The notes under the pieces were generated by a model. The model searched no databases and was not told the origin of the DNA. It was given only the letters and a program-made list of their open reading frames with translations. Position numbers and translations under genes: made by a program. From an uncultured Clostridia bacterium (GTDB taxonomy: Bacteria > Bacillota > Clostridia > Monoglobales > Monoglobaceae): a stretch of 40,423 bases of DNA. The first letter of the stretch is position 1; the number at the start of each line of letters is the position of its first letter. The DNA lies in NCBI GenBank assembly GCA_934463175.1, contig CAKSIW010000014.1, positions 1 through 40,423 of the forward strand. Direction: 5' to 3'. Of this stretch, positions 15,814 through 24,219 are shown piece by piece.

Positions 15814-15842
15814 TTGACAAAATCCGTAAAAAAGTGTATTAT
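15814..15842 (+). promoter_or_regulatory. Promoter of the dehydratase activase cluster
   Basis: TTGACA (15814-15819), a 17-nt spacer and TATTAT (15837-15842). A bulged hairpin (GGGCAG 15861-15866 with CTGCCC 15881-15886, inner CAC/GTG) lies in the leader before the ribosome binding site GAGGTA. Confidence 0.75.
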
Positions 15843-15905
15843 ATATAGGTTAAATAATTTGGGCAGCACGTTCTGTGCATCTGCCCGAAAATGCGAGGTA
15901 ACACT

Positions 15906-16907
15906 ATGAAAATCGGATTGCCAAAGGCACTTTTGCATTACTATTACTACCCGTTCTGGCGAACAATGTTTGAAGAGCTCGGCTGTGAGGTGGTTTTGTC
16001 GGACGACACCAACTCCGCAATAATCGAGGAGGGCAGCAGTGTCACTGTTTCGGAGCTTTGCGTGCCGATTAAAATATTTAACGGTCACATCGAAAACCTC
16101 ATTAAAAAGAAGCCCGACTTCATTTTTATTGCACGTTTCATAAGCCGCGGACACGAATGGTACTGTCCGAAATTCATCGGTCTCGGCGAAATCGTTGACT
16201 ATTCCGTTGATTTCGGAAGCTGCGTTCCAATCTACACCGACATAACCTCAAAGAGCGACATTCCCGACCGTCTTTCGGACTATGAACCTGTCATGAAAGC
16301 ACTCGGCGTGACAAAAAAGCAGATGAAGCAGGCACTTACAGCCGCAAAAGCCGCTTTTGTGAAATGCCGCCGCCTTTCCGAACAGGGACACACCATTGAC
16401 GAGGTTTTTAAAATCTATGACGGCGGAGACGCACCGCTTTGCACTCGCAGTGAAAATGTCACAATCGCCCTGATGGGATATGTCAACAACATATATGACA
16501 ACTTTGTCAGCATGAACGCAATCAAAAAGCTCCGCGGCATGGGGGTTAACGTTGTGACCTTTGACATGCTCTGCGATGATGTGATTCGCGGCAAGGGTTC
16601 AAAGGTTCGTCAGCCGTTCTGGGTTTTTGCGAGAAAAATATATAATGCCTCTGTATATTTCGAGGAGCACGGCATGATTGACGGAATGATTCATCTGACA
16701 GCATTCGGCTGCGGTCCCGATTCCATAATCGGGAAAATGATGGAGACCGACTGCGAAGAAAAAAATATTCCGTTCATGACCCTCAGAGTTGATGAGCATA
16801 CGGGCGAAAGCCATGTTCAGACGAGGCTTGAGGCGTTCATCGACATGCTCAAGCTTCAGCACAAAAAACGCGCCGAGGCTGCAAAGACGGGAGGGGCTGC
16901 ATTATGA
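15906..16907 (+). CDS. Acyl-CoA dehydratase activase-related protein (DUF2229/COG3580 type)
   Basis: 333 residues from the ATG at 15906, which has GAGGTA 5 nt upstream (a GTG/ATG-like extension to 15891 lacks a site). It opens with KIGLPKALLHYYYYPFW, the hallmark of the DUF2229 segment of large CoA-enzyme activases. FGCGPDSIIGKMM and RVDEHTGESHVQTRLEAF near the C-terminus resemble iron-sulfur dehydratase D-component folds, with conserved Cys. In many clostridia this forms part of one polypeptide of over 1000 residues; here it is a separate gene. The exact role is unknown; the family is linked to ATP-driven electron transfer. It overlaps the next gene by 4 nt (ATGA), implying translational coupling. 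Confidence 0.85.
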   Translation: MKIGLPKALLHYYYYPFWRTMFEELGCEVVLSDDTNSAIIEEGSSVTVSELCVPIKIFNGHIENLIKKKPDFIFIARFISRGHEWYCPKFIGLGEIVDYSVDFGSCVPIYTDITSKSDIPDRLSDYEPVMKALGVTKKQMKQALTAAKAAFVKCRRLSEQGHTIDEVFKIYDGGDAPLCTRSENVTIALMGYVNNIYDNFVSMNAIKKLRGMGVNVVTFDMLCDDVIRGKGSKVRQPFWVFARKIYNASVYFEEHGMIDGMIHLTAFGCGPDSIIGKMMETDCEEKNIPFMTLRVDEHTGESHVQTRLEAFIDMLKLQHKKRAEAAKTGGAAL

Positions 16908-18049
16908 AAATTTCATTTCCGTACATGGGCTGTGTGACGGGCTACAAAAAGGTCATGGAGCTTTTGGGTCATGAGGTCATCATGCCCGAAAAGCCTTCTC
17001 AGAGAACCGTTGACCTGGGAGTTCTCAACAGTCCCGAATTCATCTGCTATCCGTTCAAGATTATCATGGGAACATACATTGAGCTTTGCGAAAAGGGCGT
17101 TGAGGTCATTGTCGCGTCGGGCGGAAGCGGACCATGCCGCGCAGGAATGTATAACGAAATACACAGGCGCGTTCTGCGTCAGCTCGGATATAACGCCGAA
17201 ATCATTGTGTTTGACTCAATTTTCCAAAATTTCGGCGAGTTTTTGAGAAAGCTGAAGCTCATCAAAAACGGAACGCCAATGCACCGCGTTCTGAAATATG
17301 TCCTTTTTGCATATAAAATGATATATCAGATGGACGAGCTGGAGAAAAAACTGAAAAGGCTTCGCGCATATGAAGTGAATCACGGCGACTTTGACCGTGC
17401 ATGGGAGGAAATTGTCAAAATCCACGAAAAATGCATGAAGACCTCCGACCTGAAGCAGGCAAAAGCGGAATCCGAGGCACTTCTGGACAGCGTGAAAATC
17501 AAACCCGCAAGCGGGGCATCAAGGCTGAGAATCGGTGTTGTCGGCGAAATATATGTCATTATGGAAAGCTCAACAAACATGGAGATTGAAAAGCGTCTGA
17601 ACGCTCTCGGTGCTGAAGTGACAAACGTTCAGTGCATATCCGACTGGGTGAGACACAACATCATTCCGCATGCTTTCAACAAGAGCAAATCATGGAAGGT
17701 TTTTGAGATGGGCAAGGAATATAAGGAATGTGCATGCGGCGGTCACGATATGGAAAACACAGGCTGGATTGCCGAATTTGCACGCGAGGGCTATGACGGG
17801 ATTGTTCATCTCATGCCGTTCGGCTGTCTGCCCGAGCTTGTCACAAAAAGCCTGATCCCCGAGATGAGCGAGGAGCTTGACATTCCGATTCTTTCGGTTT
17901 CGCTTGACGAGCAGATGGGGGAGGCAAATTTGCAGACGCGTCTTGAGGCGTTTGTCGATTTGTGCAGAAGCAAGAAAACATCTGCCACTGACGGCACGGC
18001 AAAAAAAGAAGTCCGCGAACATAAAAAGCATGAATGCATACATGCATAA
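16904..18049 (+). CDS. CoA protein activase (COG3581 type, HgdB-related)
   Basis: 381 residues. The N-terminus KISFPYMGCVTGYKKVMELLG and the motif VASGGSGPCRAGMY place it in the CoA protein activase family, which shares the fold of 2-hydroxyacyl-CoA dehydratase beta subunits and carries Cys residues suited to an Fe-S cluster. The C-terminal half repeats the pattern of the preceding gene (MPFGCLPELVTKSLIP, then SLDEQMGEANLQTRLEAFVD), showing that the two proteins are related. The start overlaps the previous stop by 4 nt. Its reaction has not been established for the family as far as I know; cooperation with the following ATPase is inferred from conserved linkage. Confidence 0.85.
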   Translation: MKISFPYMGCVTGYKKVMELLGHEVIMPEKPSQRTVDLGVLNSPEFICYPFKIIMGTYIELCEKGVEVIVASGGSGPCRAGMYNEIHRRVLRQLGYNAEIIVFDSIFQNFGEFLRKLKLIKNGTPMHRVLKYVLFAYKMIYQMDELEKKLKRLRAYEVNHGDFDRAWEEIVKIHEKCMKTSDLKQAKAESEALLDSVKIKPASGASRLRIGVVGEIYVIMESSTNMEIEKRLNALGAEVTNVQCISDWVRHNIIPHAFNKSKSWKVFEMGKEYKECACGGHDMENTGWIAEFAREGYDGIVHLMPFGCLPELVTKSLIPEMSEELDIPILSVSLDEQMGEANLQTRLEAFVDLCRSKKTSATDGTAKKEVREHKKHECIHA

Positions 18050-18076
18050 TTCAAGAATATGAGGTGAAACAGCAAT

Positions 18077-19039
18077 ATGAAGGTATATTTGGGAATTGAC
18101 ATAGGCTCGGTCAGCACAAACGTCGTTGCGGTTGACGAGGGCGGCGAGGTTGTTTTTGACCGCTATATCAGAACAAACGGACAGCCGATTAACTCGGTTA
18201 AGCATGGTATGGCACAGCTCCGCGAGGAAGCCGAAAAGCATGAATGCGAGGTCTGCGGTGTCGGTGTCACGGGAAGCGGCAGACAGATGATCGGTCTGAT
18301 GGTCGGTGCCGATGTTGTCAAAAACGAGATAACCGCGCACGCAGCGGCAACCGTACACTTCCACCCCGAGGTCAGAACAATTTTTGAAATCGGCGGTCAG
18401 GATTCAAAAATTATAATCGTCAAGGACGGAATCGTCACCGACTTTTCAATGAACACTGTCTGTGCGGCAGGCACGGGGTCGTTTCTCGACCATCAGGCAG
18501 AACGTCTCGGAATCCCGATTTCAAACTTCGGCGATATGGCTCTGACAGCCGAAAACAAGGTGCGCATTGCCGGCAGATGTACGGTTTTTGCGGAGTCGGA
18601 CATGATTGCAAAGCAGCAGTACGGCTATTCCAAGGCAGACATAATCAACGGTTTGTGTGAGGCTTTGGTTCGCAACTATCTCAACAACCTCGGCAGAGGC
18701 AAAAATCTTCAGCCGCCGTTTGTTTTTCAGGGCGGAGTTGCGGCAAACAAGGGTATTATTCACGCGTTTGAGGAACAGGTCGCACATTCCGTCATCATTC
18801 CGAAATACTACAACGTCATGGGCGCAATCGGCGCGGCTCTTCTCGCCAAAAATCAGCTTGAGGAAAGCGGCGGCAAAACCGCATTCAAGGGCTTTGACTG
18901 CATTGACCTTGAATTCACCCCCAAAAGCTTTGAGTGCTCGGGCTGTGCAAATGCCTGCGAAGTCATCAAGGTTCTCATTGACGGCAAGGTTGCAGCAATG
19001 TGGGGCGACAAATGCGGAAAGTGGTCATCAAGCGTTTGA
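18077..19039 (+). CDS. Acyl-CoA dehydratase activase (BadF/BadG/BcrA/BcrD ATPase, HgdC-like)
   Basis: 320 residues, ASKHA-fold ATPase. The phosphate loop is LGIDIGSVSTN (residues 5-15) and the second is IGGQDSK (105-111). Cluster ligands are expected at C129 in CAAGTGSF and C168 in GRCTVFAESDM; in HgdC the equivalent pair binds one [4Fe-4S] cluster between two subunits. Such proteins use ATP hydrolysis to push an electron onto a dehydratase. The C-terminus adds an ECSGCANACEV Cys motif, an extension beyond the classical 260-residue activator and typical of the three-gene cluster. GAGGTGA precedes the ATG at 18077. No dehydratase alpha/beta genes are in the window. Confidence 0.93.
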   Translation: MKVYLGIDIGSVSTNVVAVDEGGEVVFDRYIRTNGQPINSVKHGMAQLREEAEKHECEVCGVGVTGSGRQMIGLMVGADVVKNEITAHAAATVHFHPEVRTIFEIGGQDSKIIIVKDGIVTDFSMNTVCAAGTGSFLDHQAERLGIPISNFGDMALTAENKVRIAGRCTVFAESDMIAKQQYGYSKADIINGLCEALVRNYLNNLGRGKNLQPPFVFQGGVAANKGIIHAFEEQVAHSVIIPKYYNVMGAIGAALLAKNQLEESGGKTAFKGFDCIDLEFTPKSFECSGCANACEVIKVLIDGKVAAMWGDKCGKWSSSV

Positions 19040-19084
19040 GTCAAAATCGGGTGAGATTAGTCATATTTTCATTAAAATGACAGC

Positions 19085-19113
19085 TTGACAATGCGCGGAA
19101 TATATAATATACT
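19085..19113 (+). promoter_or_regulatory. Promoter of the eda-kdgK operon
   Basis: TTGACA (19085-19090), a 17-nt spacer and TATACT (19108-19113), 48 nt before the ATG. No terminator with a clear T-run is seen between the activase stop (19039) and this promoter. Confidence 0.8.
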
Positions 19114-19160
19114 GATATTGAAAATAACGGAACATAAATTCTGTGAGGAGGATAAAAAAC

Positions 19161-19802
19161 ATGGTAAAAGAAGATGTAATCAAGAGAATAACCGATGTCG
19201 GAATCGTTGCCGTTGTTCGTGCCGAAAGTGCCGACAAGGCAAGAAAAATCACCGATGCATGCATTGCGGGCGGTGTTCCGGCAATTGAAATGACATTCAC
19301 CGTTCCGAAAGCCGACAAGGTTATTGCCGAGCTTTCCGATATGTACAGCGAGGACGAAATTATTCTCGGTGCGGGTACGGTTATGGACAGCGAAACCGCA
19401 AGAATTGCAATTCTTGCAGGCGCACAGTACATAGTAAGCCCTTATTTTGATTTGGAAACCGCAAAGCTCTGTAACAGATACAGAATTCCGTATATGCCCG
19501 GCTGCATGACAATCAAAGAGGTTGTCACGGCAATGGAGGCAGGTGCGGACATCATTAAGATATTCCCCGGCGAGGCATTCGGTCCGAAAATCATCAAGGC
19601 AATTAACGGTCCGATTCCGCAGGCAAGAATGATGCCGACAGGCGGCGTTTCGGTTGACAACGTCGGCGAGTGGATTAAAGCAGGTGCGGTTGCAGTCGGT
19701 GCAGGCGGTGCTCTGACCGCAGGTGCAAAGACAGGCGACTATGCGGCAATCACCGAAACCGCAAAGAAGTTTGTTGAAAACATCAAAAAAGCAAGAGCCT
19801 AA
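19161..19802 (+). CDS. eda: KHG/KDPG aldolase
   Basis: 213 residues from the ATG at 19161, preceded by GAGGAGG with an 8-nt spacer; the GTG at 19143 is upstream of that site. It cleaves 2-keto-3-deoxy-6-phosphogluconate to pyruvate and glyceraldehyde-3-phosphate, the last step of Entner-Doudoroff and uronate breakdown. Motifs: E43 in IEMTFTVP, GAGTVMD at 70-76, the Schiff-base lysine K133 in IIKIFPGE, and MPTGGV. The next gene, 23 nt on, encodes the kinase that supplies its substrate. Confidence 0.95.
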   Translation: MVKEDVIKRITDVGIVAVVRAESADKARKITDACIAGGVPAIEMTFTVPKADKVIAELSDMYSEDEIILGAGTVMDSETARIAILAGAQYIVSPYFDLETAKLCNRYRIPYMPGCMTIKEVVTAMEAGADIIKIFPGEAFGPKIIKAINGPIPQARMMPTGGVSVDNVGEWIKAGAVAVGAGGALTAGAKTGDYAAITETAKKFVENIKKARA

Positions 19803-19825
19803 ACGCTCGGAAAGGATAATTTAAC

Positions 19826-20857
19826 ATGGCAAAAAAAGTTGTTACATTCGGCGAAATCATGCTCAGATTGCAGACATACAATCATGAGCGTTTCATTCAG
19901 ATGAGAGGACTTGAGGCAACGTTCGGCGGCGGCGAAGCAAACGTTGCTGTCAGCTGTGCAAACTATGGTCTTGACGCATGCTTTGTCACAAAGCTTCCGC
20001 AGAACCCCATTGGTGATGCATGTGTTGCCGAGCTGAGAAAGCACAACGTATGCACAAAGAACATTGCGCGCGGCGGTGAAAGAGTCGGCATTTACTACTG
20101 CGAAAAAGGCGCATCACAGCGTCCTTCAAACGTTGTTTACGACCGCGCTCATTCCTCAATCTCAACCGCAAGCCCCGAGGACTTCTGCTGGGATAAGATT
20201 TTTGACGGCGCTGACTGGTTCCATTTCACAGGAATCACTCCGGCTCTCGGAGACGGCATTGCTGATATATGCCTTGAAGCCTGCAAGGCTGCAAAGGCAA
20301 AGGGCGTGACAATCAGCTGTGACCTTAACTTCAGAAAGAAGCTTTGGACAAGTGAAAAAGCAGGTCAGGTCATGGGCAAGCTGATGGAATATGTTGATGT
20401 TTGCATTGCAAACGAGGAAGATGCAGAAAAGGTTTTCGGAATCCATGCTGCAAACACCGACGTAACAGGCGGTCAGATCAGCGACGAGGGATATAAGGAC
20501 GTTGCAAGACAGTTGGTTGAAAAGTTCAATTTCTCACACGTTGCAATAACTCTGAGAGAAAGCATTTCAGCTTCTGAGAATGACTGGTCTGCACTTCTCT
20601 ATGACGCAAAAGCAGACAGCTTCTTCAAGTCAAAGAAATATCACATGACAATCATTGACAGAGTCGGCGGCGGCGACAGTTTCGGCGGCGGTCTGATTTA
20701 TGCAATGCTCAGTGATTATGACTGCCAGAAGGCAATTGAATTTGCTGTTGCGGCATCATGTCTGAAGCACACAATCGAAGGCGACATGAACCTTGTTTCC
20801 GTTGCAGAGGTTGAAAACCTCATGAAGGGTGACGGTTCAGGACGTGTTCAGAGATAA
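19826..20857 (+). CDS. kdgK: 2-keto-3-deoxygluconate kinase (PfkB family)
   Basis: 343 residues. It phosphorylates 2-keto-3-deoxygluconate for the aldolase encoded just upstream. PfkB signatures: the N-terminal GGGEANVAVS sugar-binding glycines and the C-terminal DRVGGGDSFGGG, with the catalytic Asp and anion hole. The family also contains ribokinases and fructokinases, but the eda neighbour supports KdgK. Together the pair suggests use of uronates such as pectin units; the upstream isomerase and dehydratase genes are not in the window. AAAGGA stands before the ATG at 19826. Confidence 0.9.
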   Translation: MAKKVVTFGEIMLRLQTYNHERFIQMRGLEATFGGGEANVAVSCANYGLDACFVTKLPQNPIGDACVAELRKHNVCTKNIARGGERVGIYYCEKGASQRPSNVVYDRAHSSISTASPEDFCWDKIFDGADWFHFTGITPALGDGIADICLEACKAAKAKGVTISCDLNFRKKLWTSEKAGQVMGKLMEYVDVCIANEEDAEKVFGIHAANTDVTGGQISDEGYKDVARQLVEKFNFSHVAITLRESISASENDWSALLYDAKADSFFKSKKYHMTIIDRVGGGDSFGGGLIYAMLSDYDCQKAIEFAVAASCLKHTIEGDMNLVSVAEVENLMKGDGSGRVQR

Positions 20858-20880
20858 ACCGTTGTTTTTGTGACAACGTT

Positions 20881-20917
20881 AAAAAGGTCTCGGCAATTGC
20901 CGAGACCTTTTTTTGTT
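20881..20917 (+). terminator. Bidirectional terminator between kdgK and rpoD
   Basis: A perfect 14-bp palindromic stem (20881-20894 with 20899-20912) with an AATT loop. A T-run follows on both strands, so it can end kdgK and the convergent rpoD transcript. The 213 nt from here to the rpoD stop hold no convincing reading frame, only weak hairpins (for example 21073-21094). Confidence 0.92.
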
Positions 20918-21125
20918 TGTATACGTCCGCTGAAAACGGTCTTTTTGTGAACCGCCCTGCGGCACAAAACGTAAATCAATCCTCACGCCGACGGCTCTGT
21001 GCGTCATCACAAAACGATTCGCAACGCCCATACGGCGCGAAAAATAGAGTTCACTGTGGCGTAGCTCTGTGGTGTATGCCCTGCGGCATATACTCTGCCG
21101 TGAATTGTTCTCCGGAACCGTCTGT

Positions 21126-22268
21126 CTACTCCAGATAGTCCTTCAGTTTTTTGCTTCTGCTCGGGTGACGCAGCTTTCTGAGTGCCTTTGCCTCAATCTG
21201 ACGTATTCTCTCACGGGTCACATTGAACTCCTTGCCGACTTCCTCCAGTGTTCGTGCTCTGCCGTCATCAAGACCGAATCTGAGCCTGAGAACCTTTTCT
21301 TCACGAGGGGTCAGAGTGTTAAGTACGTCAACCAACTGTTCCTTCAGAAGAGTGTATGTTGCGGCATCGGCAGGTGCGGGCGCGTCATCGTCCTGAATGA
21401 AATCACCCAGATGGCTGTCCTCCTCCTCGCCTATCGGGGTTTCGAGAGAAACAGGCTCCTGCGCAATTTTCATAATTTCTCCAACCTTATCAATGGGCAT
21501 ATTAAGCTCCTTTGCAACCTCATCAGGCAGCGGATCGCGTCCAAGCTCCTGAACAAGCTGACGGGTCACACGGACAAGCTTATTGATTGTCTCCACCATA
21601 TGCACAGGTATTCTTATCGTTCTTGCCTGGTCGGCAATTGCACGCGTAATCGCCTGACGAATCCACCATGTTGCATAGGTGCTGAACTTATATCCCTTTG
21701 TGTAGTCGAACTTCTCAACCGCCTTGATAAGACCGAGGTTGCCCTCCTGGATCAGATCAAGAAACTGCATTCCGCGTCCGACATATCTTTTTGCAATGCT
21801 GACAACCAAACGGAGATTGGACTCCGCAAGACGGCGTTTCGCCTCCTTGTCGCCCTCAGACATTTTCTGCGCAAGCACAGCCTCCTCCTGTCCCGAAAGC
21901 AGCGGAACCTTTCCGATTTCCTTGAGATACATTCTCACAGGGTCATCAATGCTTATGCTGTCCGGCACGCTCAAATCTGCAAGCTCGTCCTCTGTAATCT
22001 GAAAATCATCTTCAATTTCGGGAAGCTCCTCCTCAAAGTTGCCGATGACCTCAATCCCCTGTTTTTCAAGAAAATCATAAATACGCTCAATCTGATCGGG
22101 CTCCATTTCAATTGCTTCAAGCTTGGTGCTTATATCCTTATAGGAAAGCTCCCCGTTCTTTTTTCCAAGCTCAATCAGCTCCTGAAGTGCCTGCTTCTTT
22201 GCGTCCTTTGACACCGCCTTCTTGCCGTTCGGTTTTGCTTCAGCCTTTGTTTTGCTCTTACTACTCAT
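21126..22268 (-). CDS. rpoD: Primary sigma factor RpoD (SigA)
   Basis: 380 residues from the ATG at 22268; an in-frame GTG at 22292 is possible but less likely. The housekeeping sigma factor. Region 1.1 is the Lys-rich N-terminal about 90 residues (LIELGKKNGELSYKDISTKL). Then come region 1.2 (DDPVRMYLKEIGKVPLL), region 2 (NLRLVVSIAKRYVGRGM, and the FDYTKGYKFSTYATWWIRQA segment that contacts the -10), region 3, and region 4 (TLEEVGKEFNVTRERIRQIE) for the -35. Length and regions match the SigA of Firmicutes without the large insertion seen in proteobacterial RpoD. It follows dnaG by 82 nt, as in the classical macromolecular synthesis operon. Confidence 0.97.
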   Translation of the reverse strand: MSSKSKTKAEAKPNGKKAVSKDAKKQALQELIELGKKNGELSYKDISTKLEAIEMEPDQIERIYDFLEKQGIEVIGNFEEELPEIEDDFQITEDELADLSVPDSISIDDPVRMYLKEIGKVPLLSGQEEAVLAQKMSEGDKEAKRRLAESNLRLVVSIAKRYVGRGMQFLDLIQEGNLGLIKAVEKFDYTKGYKFSTYATWWIRQAITRAIADQARTIRIPVHMVETINKLVRVTRQLVQELGRDPLPDEVAKELNMPIDKVGEIMKIAQEPVSLETPIGEEEDSHLGDFIQDDDAPAPADAATYTLLKEQLVDVLNTLTPREEKVLRLRFGLDDGRARTLEEVGKEFNVTRERIRQIEAKALRKLRHPSRSKKLKDYLE

Positions 22269-22350
22269 ACACCCATTTGCCTTTCCGCCCACAAAAAGAT
22301 TTTTTTACCGAAAACTCATATCCGTGAGCCTTGATATGAATTTCGCAATA

Positions 22351-24138
22351 TCAGGACTTCTGTTTTTTCAGCCTTTCCATAATCGCCTGAAGTCCTTCCG
22401 TATCACCGCTTCCTGCCAGTTCCTGTTCCTTGCGGCGAAGCCTGTATTCCAGTATCGTGGAAAGCGGCATTGCAGCTGCGGCTTTTTTATCATCAACATT
22501 TTTATCATCGAAAAGGATTTCCGAAACCTCACCTATTTCTTCCTCATTAAACTGTGCAATGACATGGGACGGGTTGATTTTTTCGCCCCTTTCAAAGCAA
22601 TCAAAAATTATCTTCGCAAGCCGTCGGTGAATGCCGTCACTGAAATCATCAGGGGTCAGCTTGTCCTTCACCGCACGAAAAATCTCACCCTCACACATCA
22701 GGTTAAGCATGAGCTTTTCCGCGTTCCCGAGACGCATTGCGTCCTGATCTCCGCCAAGACCCGTCCGCCTTTCAAACTCGCGCCGCGCCTCACGCGCCTC
22801 ACGTGCCGCCGCGGCTGTTCTGCCCTTTCTTGCAAGCTCTGTCACCCTTGCAGCAATGCTCTCGGGCGATATGTCAAACCGCCTTGCAATTTGCTTAATG
22901 TAAATTTCGCGTTCGACATCGTTTTTTATATTTGAAAGAATTTTTGCAATTTGCTCAATAAATTCAATTTTTTCAACAGTATCATCAAGATTATATTGTT
23001 TCTCAATTTTCCCGATTTTATACTCAATGAAGCTCTCCGCGCTCTCCGTCAAATGTCTGAACATATCAGCACCCTTGGCGTTTATGTATTCATCGGGGTC
23101 TTTTCCGCCCGTAATTGTCAGAACGCGCCCTTTTATGCCTGCCTCGCGCAGAATTTCGCCTGCGCGGTCGGTCGCCTTCTGTCCTGCCTCATCGGAGTCA
23201 TAGCACAAAACCGCTTTATCGGCATATCTCTTCAAAAGCTCCGCCTGCTGCGGTGTGAATGCCGTTCCGAGCGATGCCACTGCATTTGTGAAACCGTTCT
23301 GGTGCAGCGATATGACGTCCATATATCCCTCCATCAGCAAAAACTGACCCTCCTTGGTGTTTTTGGCGATGTTCATGGCAAAAAGATTTTCCTTCTTTTT
23401 GAATATGAGCGTCTCGGGTGAATTGAGATATTTCGGCGCATCATCGCGCTCCTTGATTATTCTTCCGCCAAAGCCTATCACATTGCCGCGGAGGTCAATA
23501 ATCGGAAACATAACCCTGTCGCGGAACTTGTCAAAATATGTTCCGTTCTCACGGCGCACCGCAAGACCTGCCTCTGCCAGCTCCTCCGCTTCATATCCCT
23601 TTCCCTTCATGAAATCAATCAGTCCCGTCCACGAATTCGGTGCATAGCCGAGACCAAAGCTCCTGATTGTTGCATTTGTCAGATTTCGTTTTCGGAAATA
23701 ATCGAGAGCATATGAATGCTCGGGCGATATGAGCTTGCTGAAAAAAAACCTTCCTGCCTCCGCATTCATCTCATACATACGTTTTTTCTTGCTGTGAATT
23801 TCGGCAGCCTTTGCACGCTGCGCACCGCTGCGCATATCGGGCATCGGGATTCCCGCTCTGTCGGCAAGCAGTCTGACTGCCTCCATGAAATCAAGGTTTT
23901 CCTTTGCCATTACGAAATTTATGACCGTCCCCCCCGCTCCGCAGCCAAAGCAATGAAACAGCTGCTTGTCGGGCGACACCGAAAACGACGGTGTTTTTTT
24001 GTCGTTATGAAGCGGACACAGCGCTTGAAATCTGTTGCCTACGCGTTTCAGGGTCGTATACCGCGAAACCAAATCAACAATATCATTTTTCGCGACCACT
24101 TCATCTATGAAATCCTGAAAATCCTCGGAAACTGCCAT
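22351..24138 (-). CDS. dnaG: DNA primase
   Basis: 595 residues. It makes RNA primers for replication. The N-terminal CHC2 zinc finger has C41-x2-H44 and C63-x2-C66. The catalytic TOPRIM domain (about 255-340) shows LMEGYMDVISLHQNG and CYDSDEAGQKA with its acidic metal ligands. The C-terminal helicase-binding region follows (about 430-595). The ATG at 24138 has GGTGAGG upstream. Gene order dgt-dnaG-rpoD is the common clostridial arrangement. Confidence 0.97.
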   Translation of the reverse strand: MAVSEDFQDFIDEVVAKNDIVDLVSRYTTLKRVGNRFQALCPLHNDKKTPSFSVSPDKQLFHCFGCGAGGTVINFVMAKENLDFMEAVRLLADRAGIPMPDMRSGAQRAKAAEIHSKKKRMYEMNAEAGRFFFSKLISPEHSYALDYFRKRNLTNATIRSFGLGYAPNSWTGLIDFMKGKGYEAEELAEAGLAVRRENGTYFDKFRDRVMFPIIDLRGNVIGFGGRIIKERDDAPKYLNSPETLIFKKKENLFAMNIAKNTKEGQFLLMEGYMDVISLHQNGFTNAVASLGTAFTPQQAELLKRYADKAVLCYDSDEAGQKATDRAGEILREAGIKGRVLTITGGKDPDEYINAKGADMFRHLTESAESFIEYKIGKIEKQYNLDDTVEKIEFIEQIAKILSNIKNDVEREIYIKQIARRFDISPESIAARVTELARKGRTAAAAREAREARREFERRTGLGGDQDAMRLGNAEKLMLNLMCEGEIFRAVKDKLTPDDFSDGIHRRLAKIIFDCFERGEKINPSHVIAQFNEEEIGEVSEILFDDKNVDDKKAAAAMPLSTILEYRLRRKEQELAGSGDTEGLQAIMERLKKQKS

Positions 24139-24219
24139 CGCTTTGCCTCACCTCTATTTACAATATTCGACACAAATTTTTCGTTTCCTCTTTTTGACGC
24201 TCAGAAAAATTTTCCGCAC

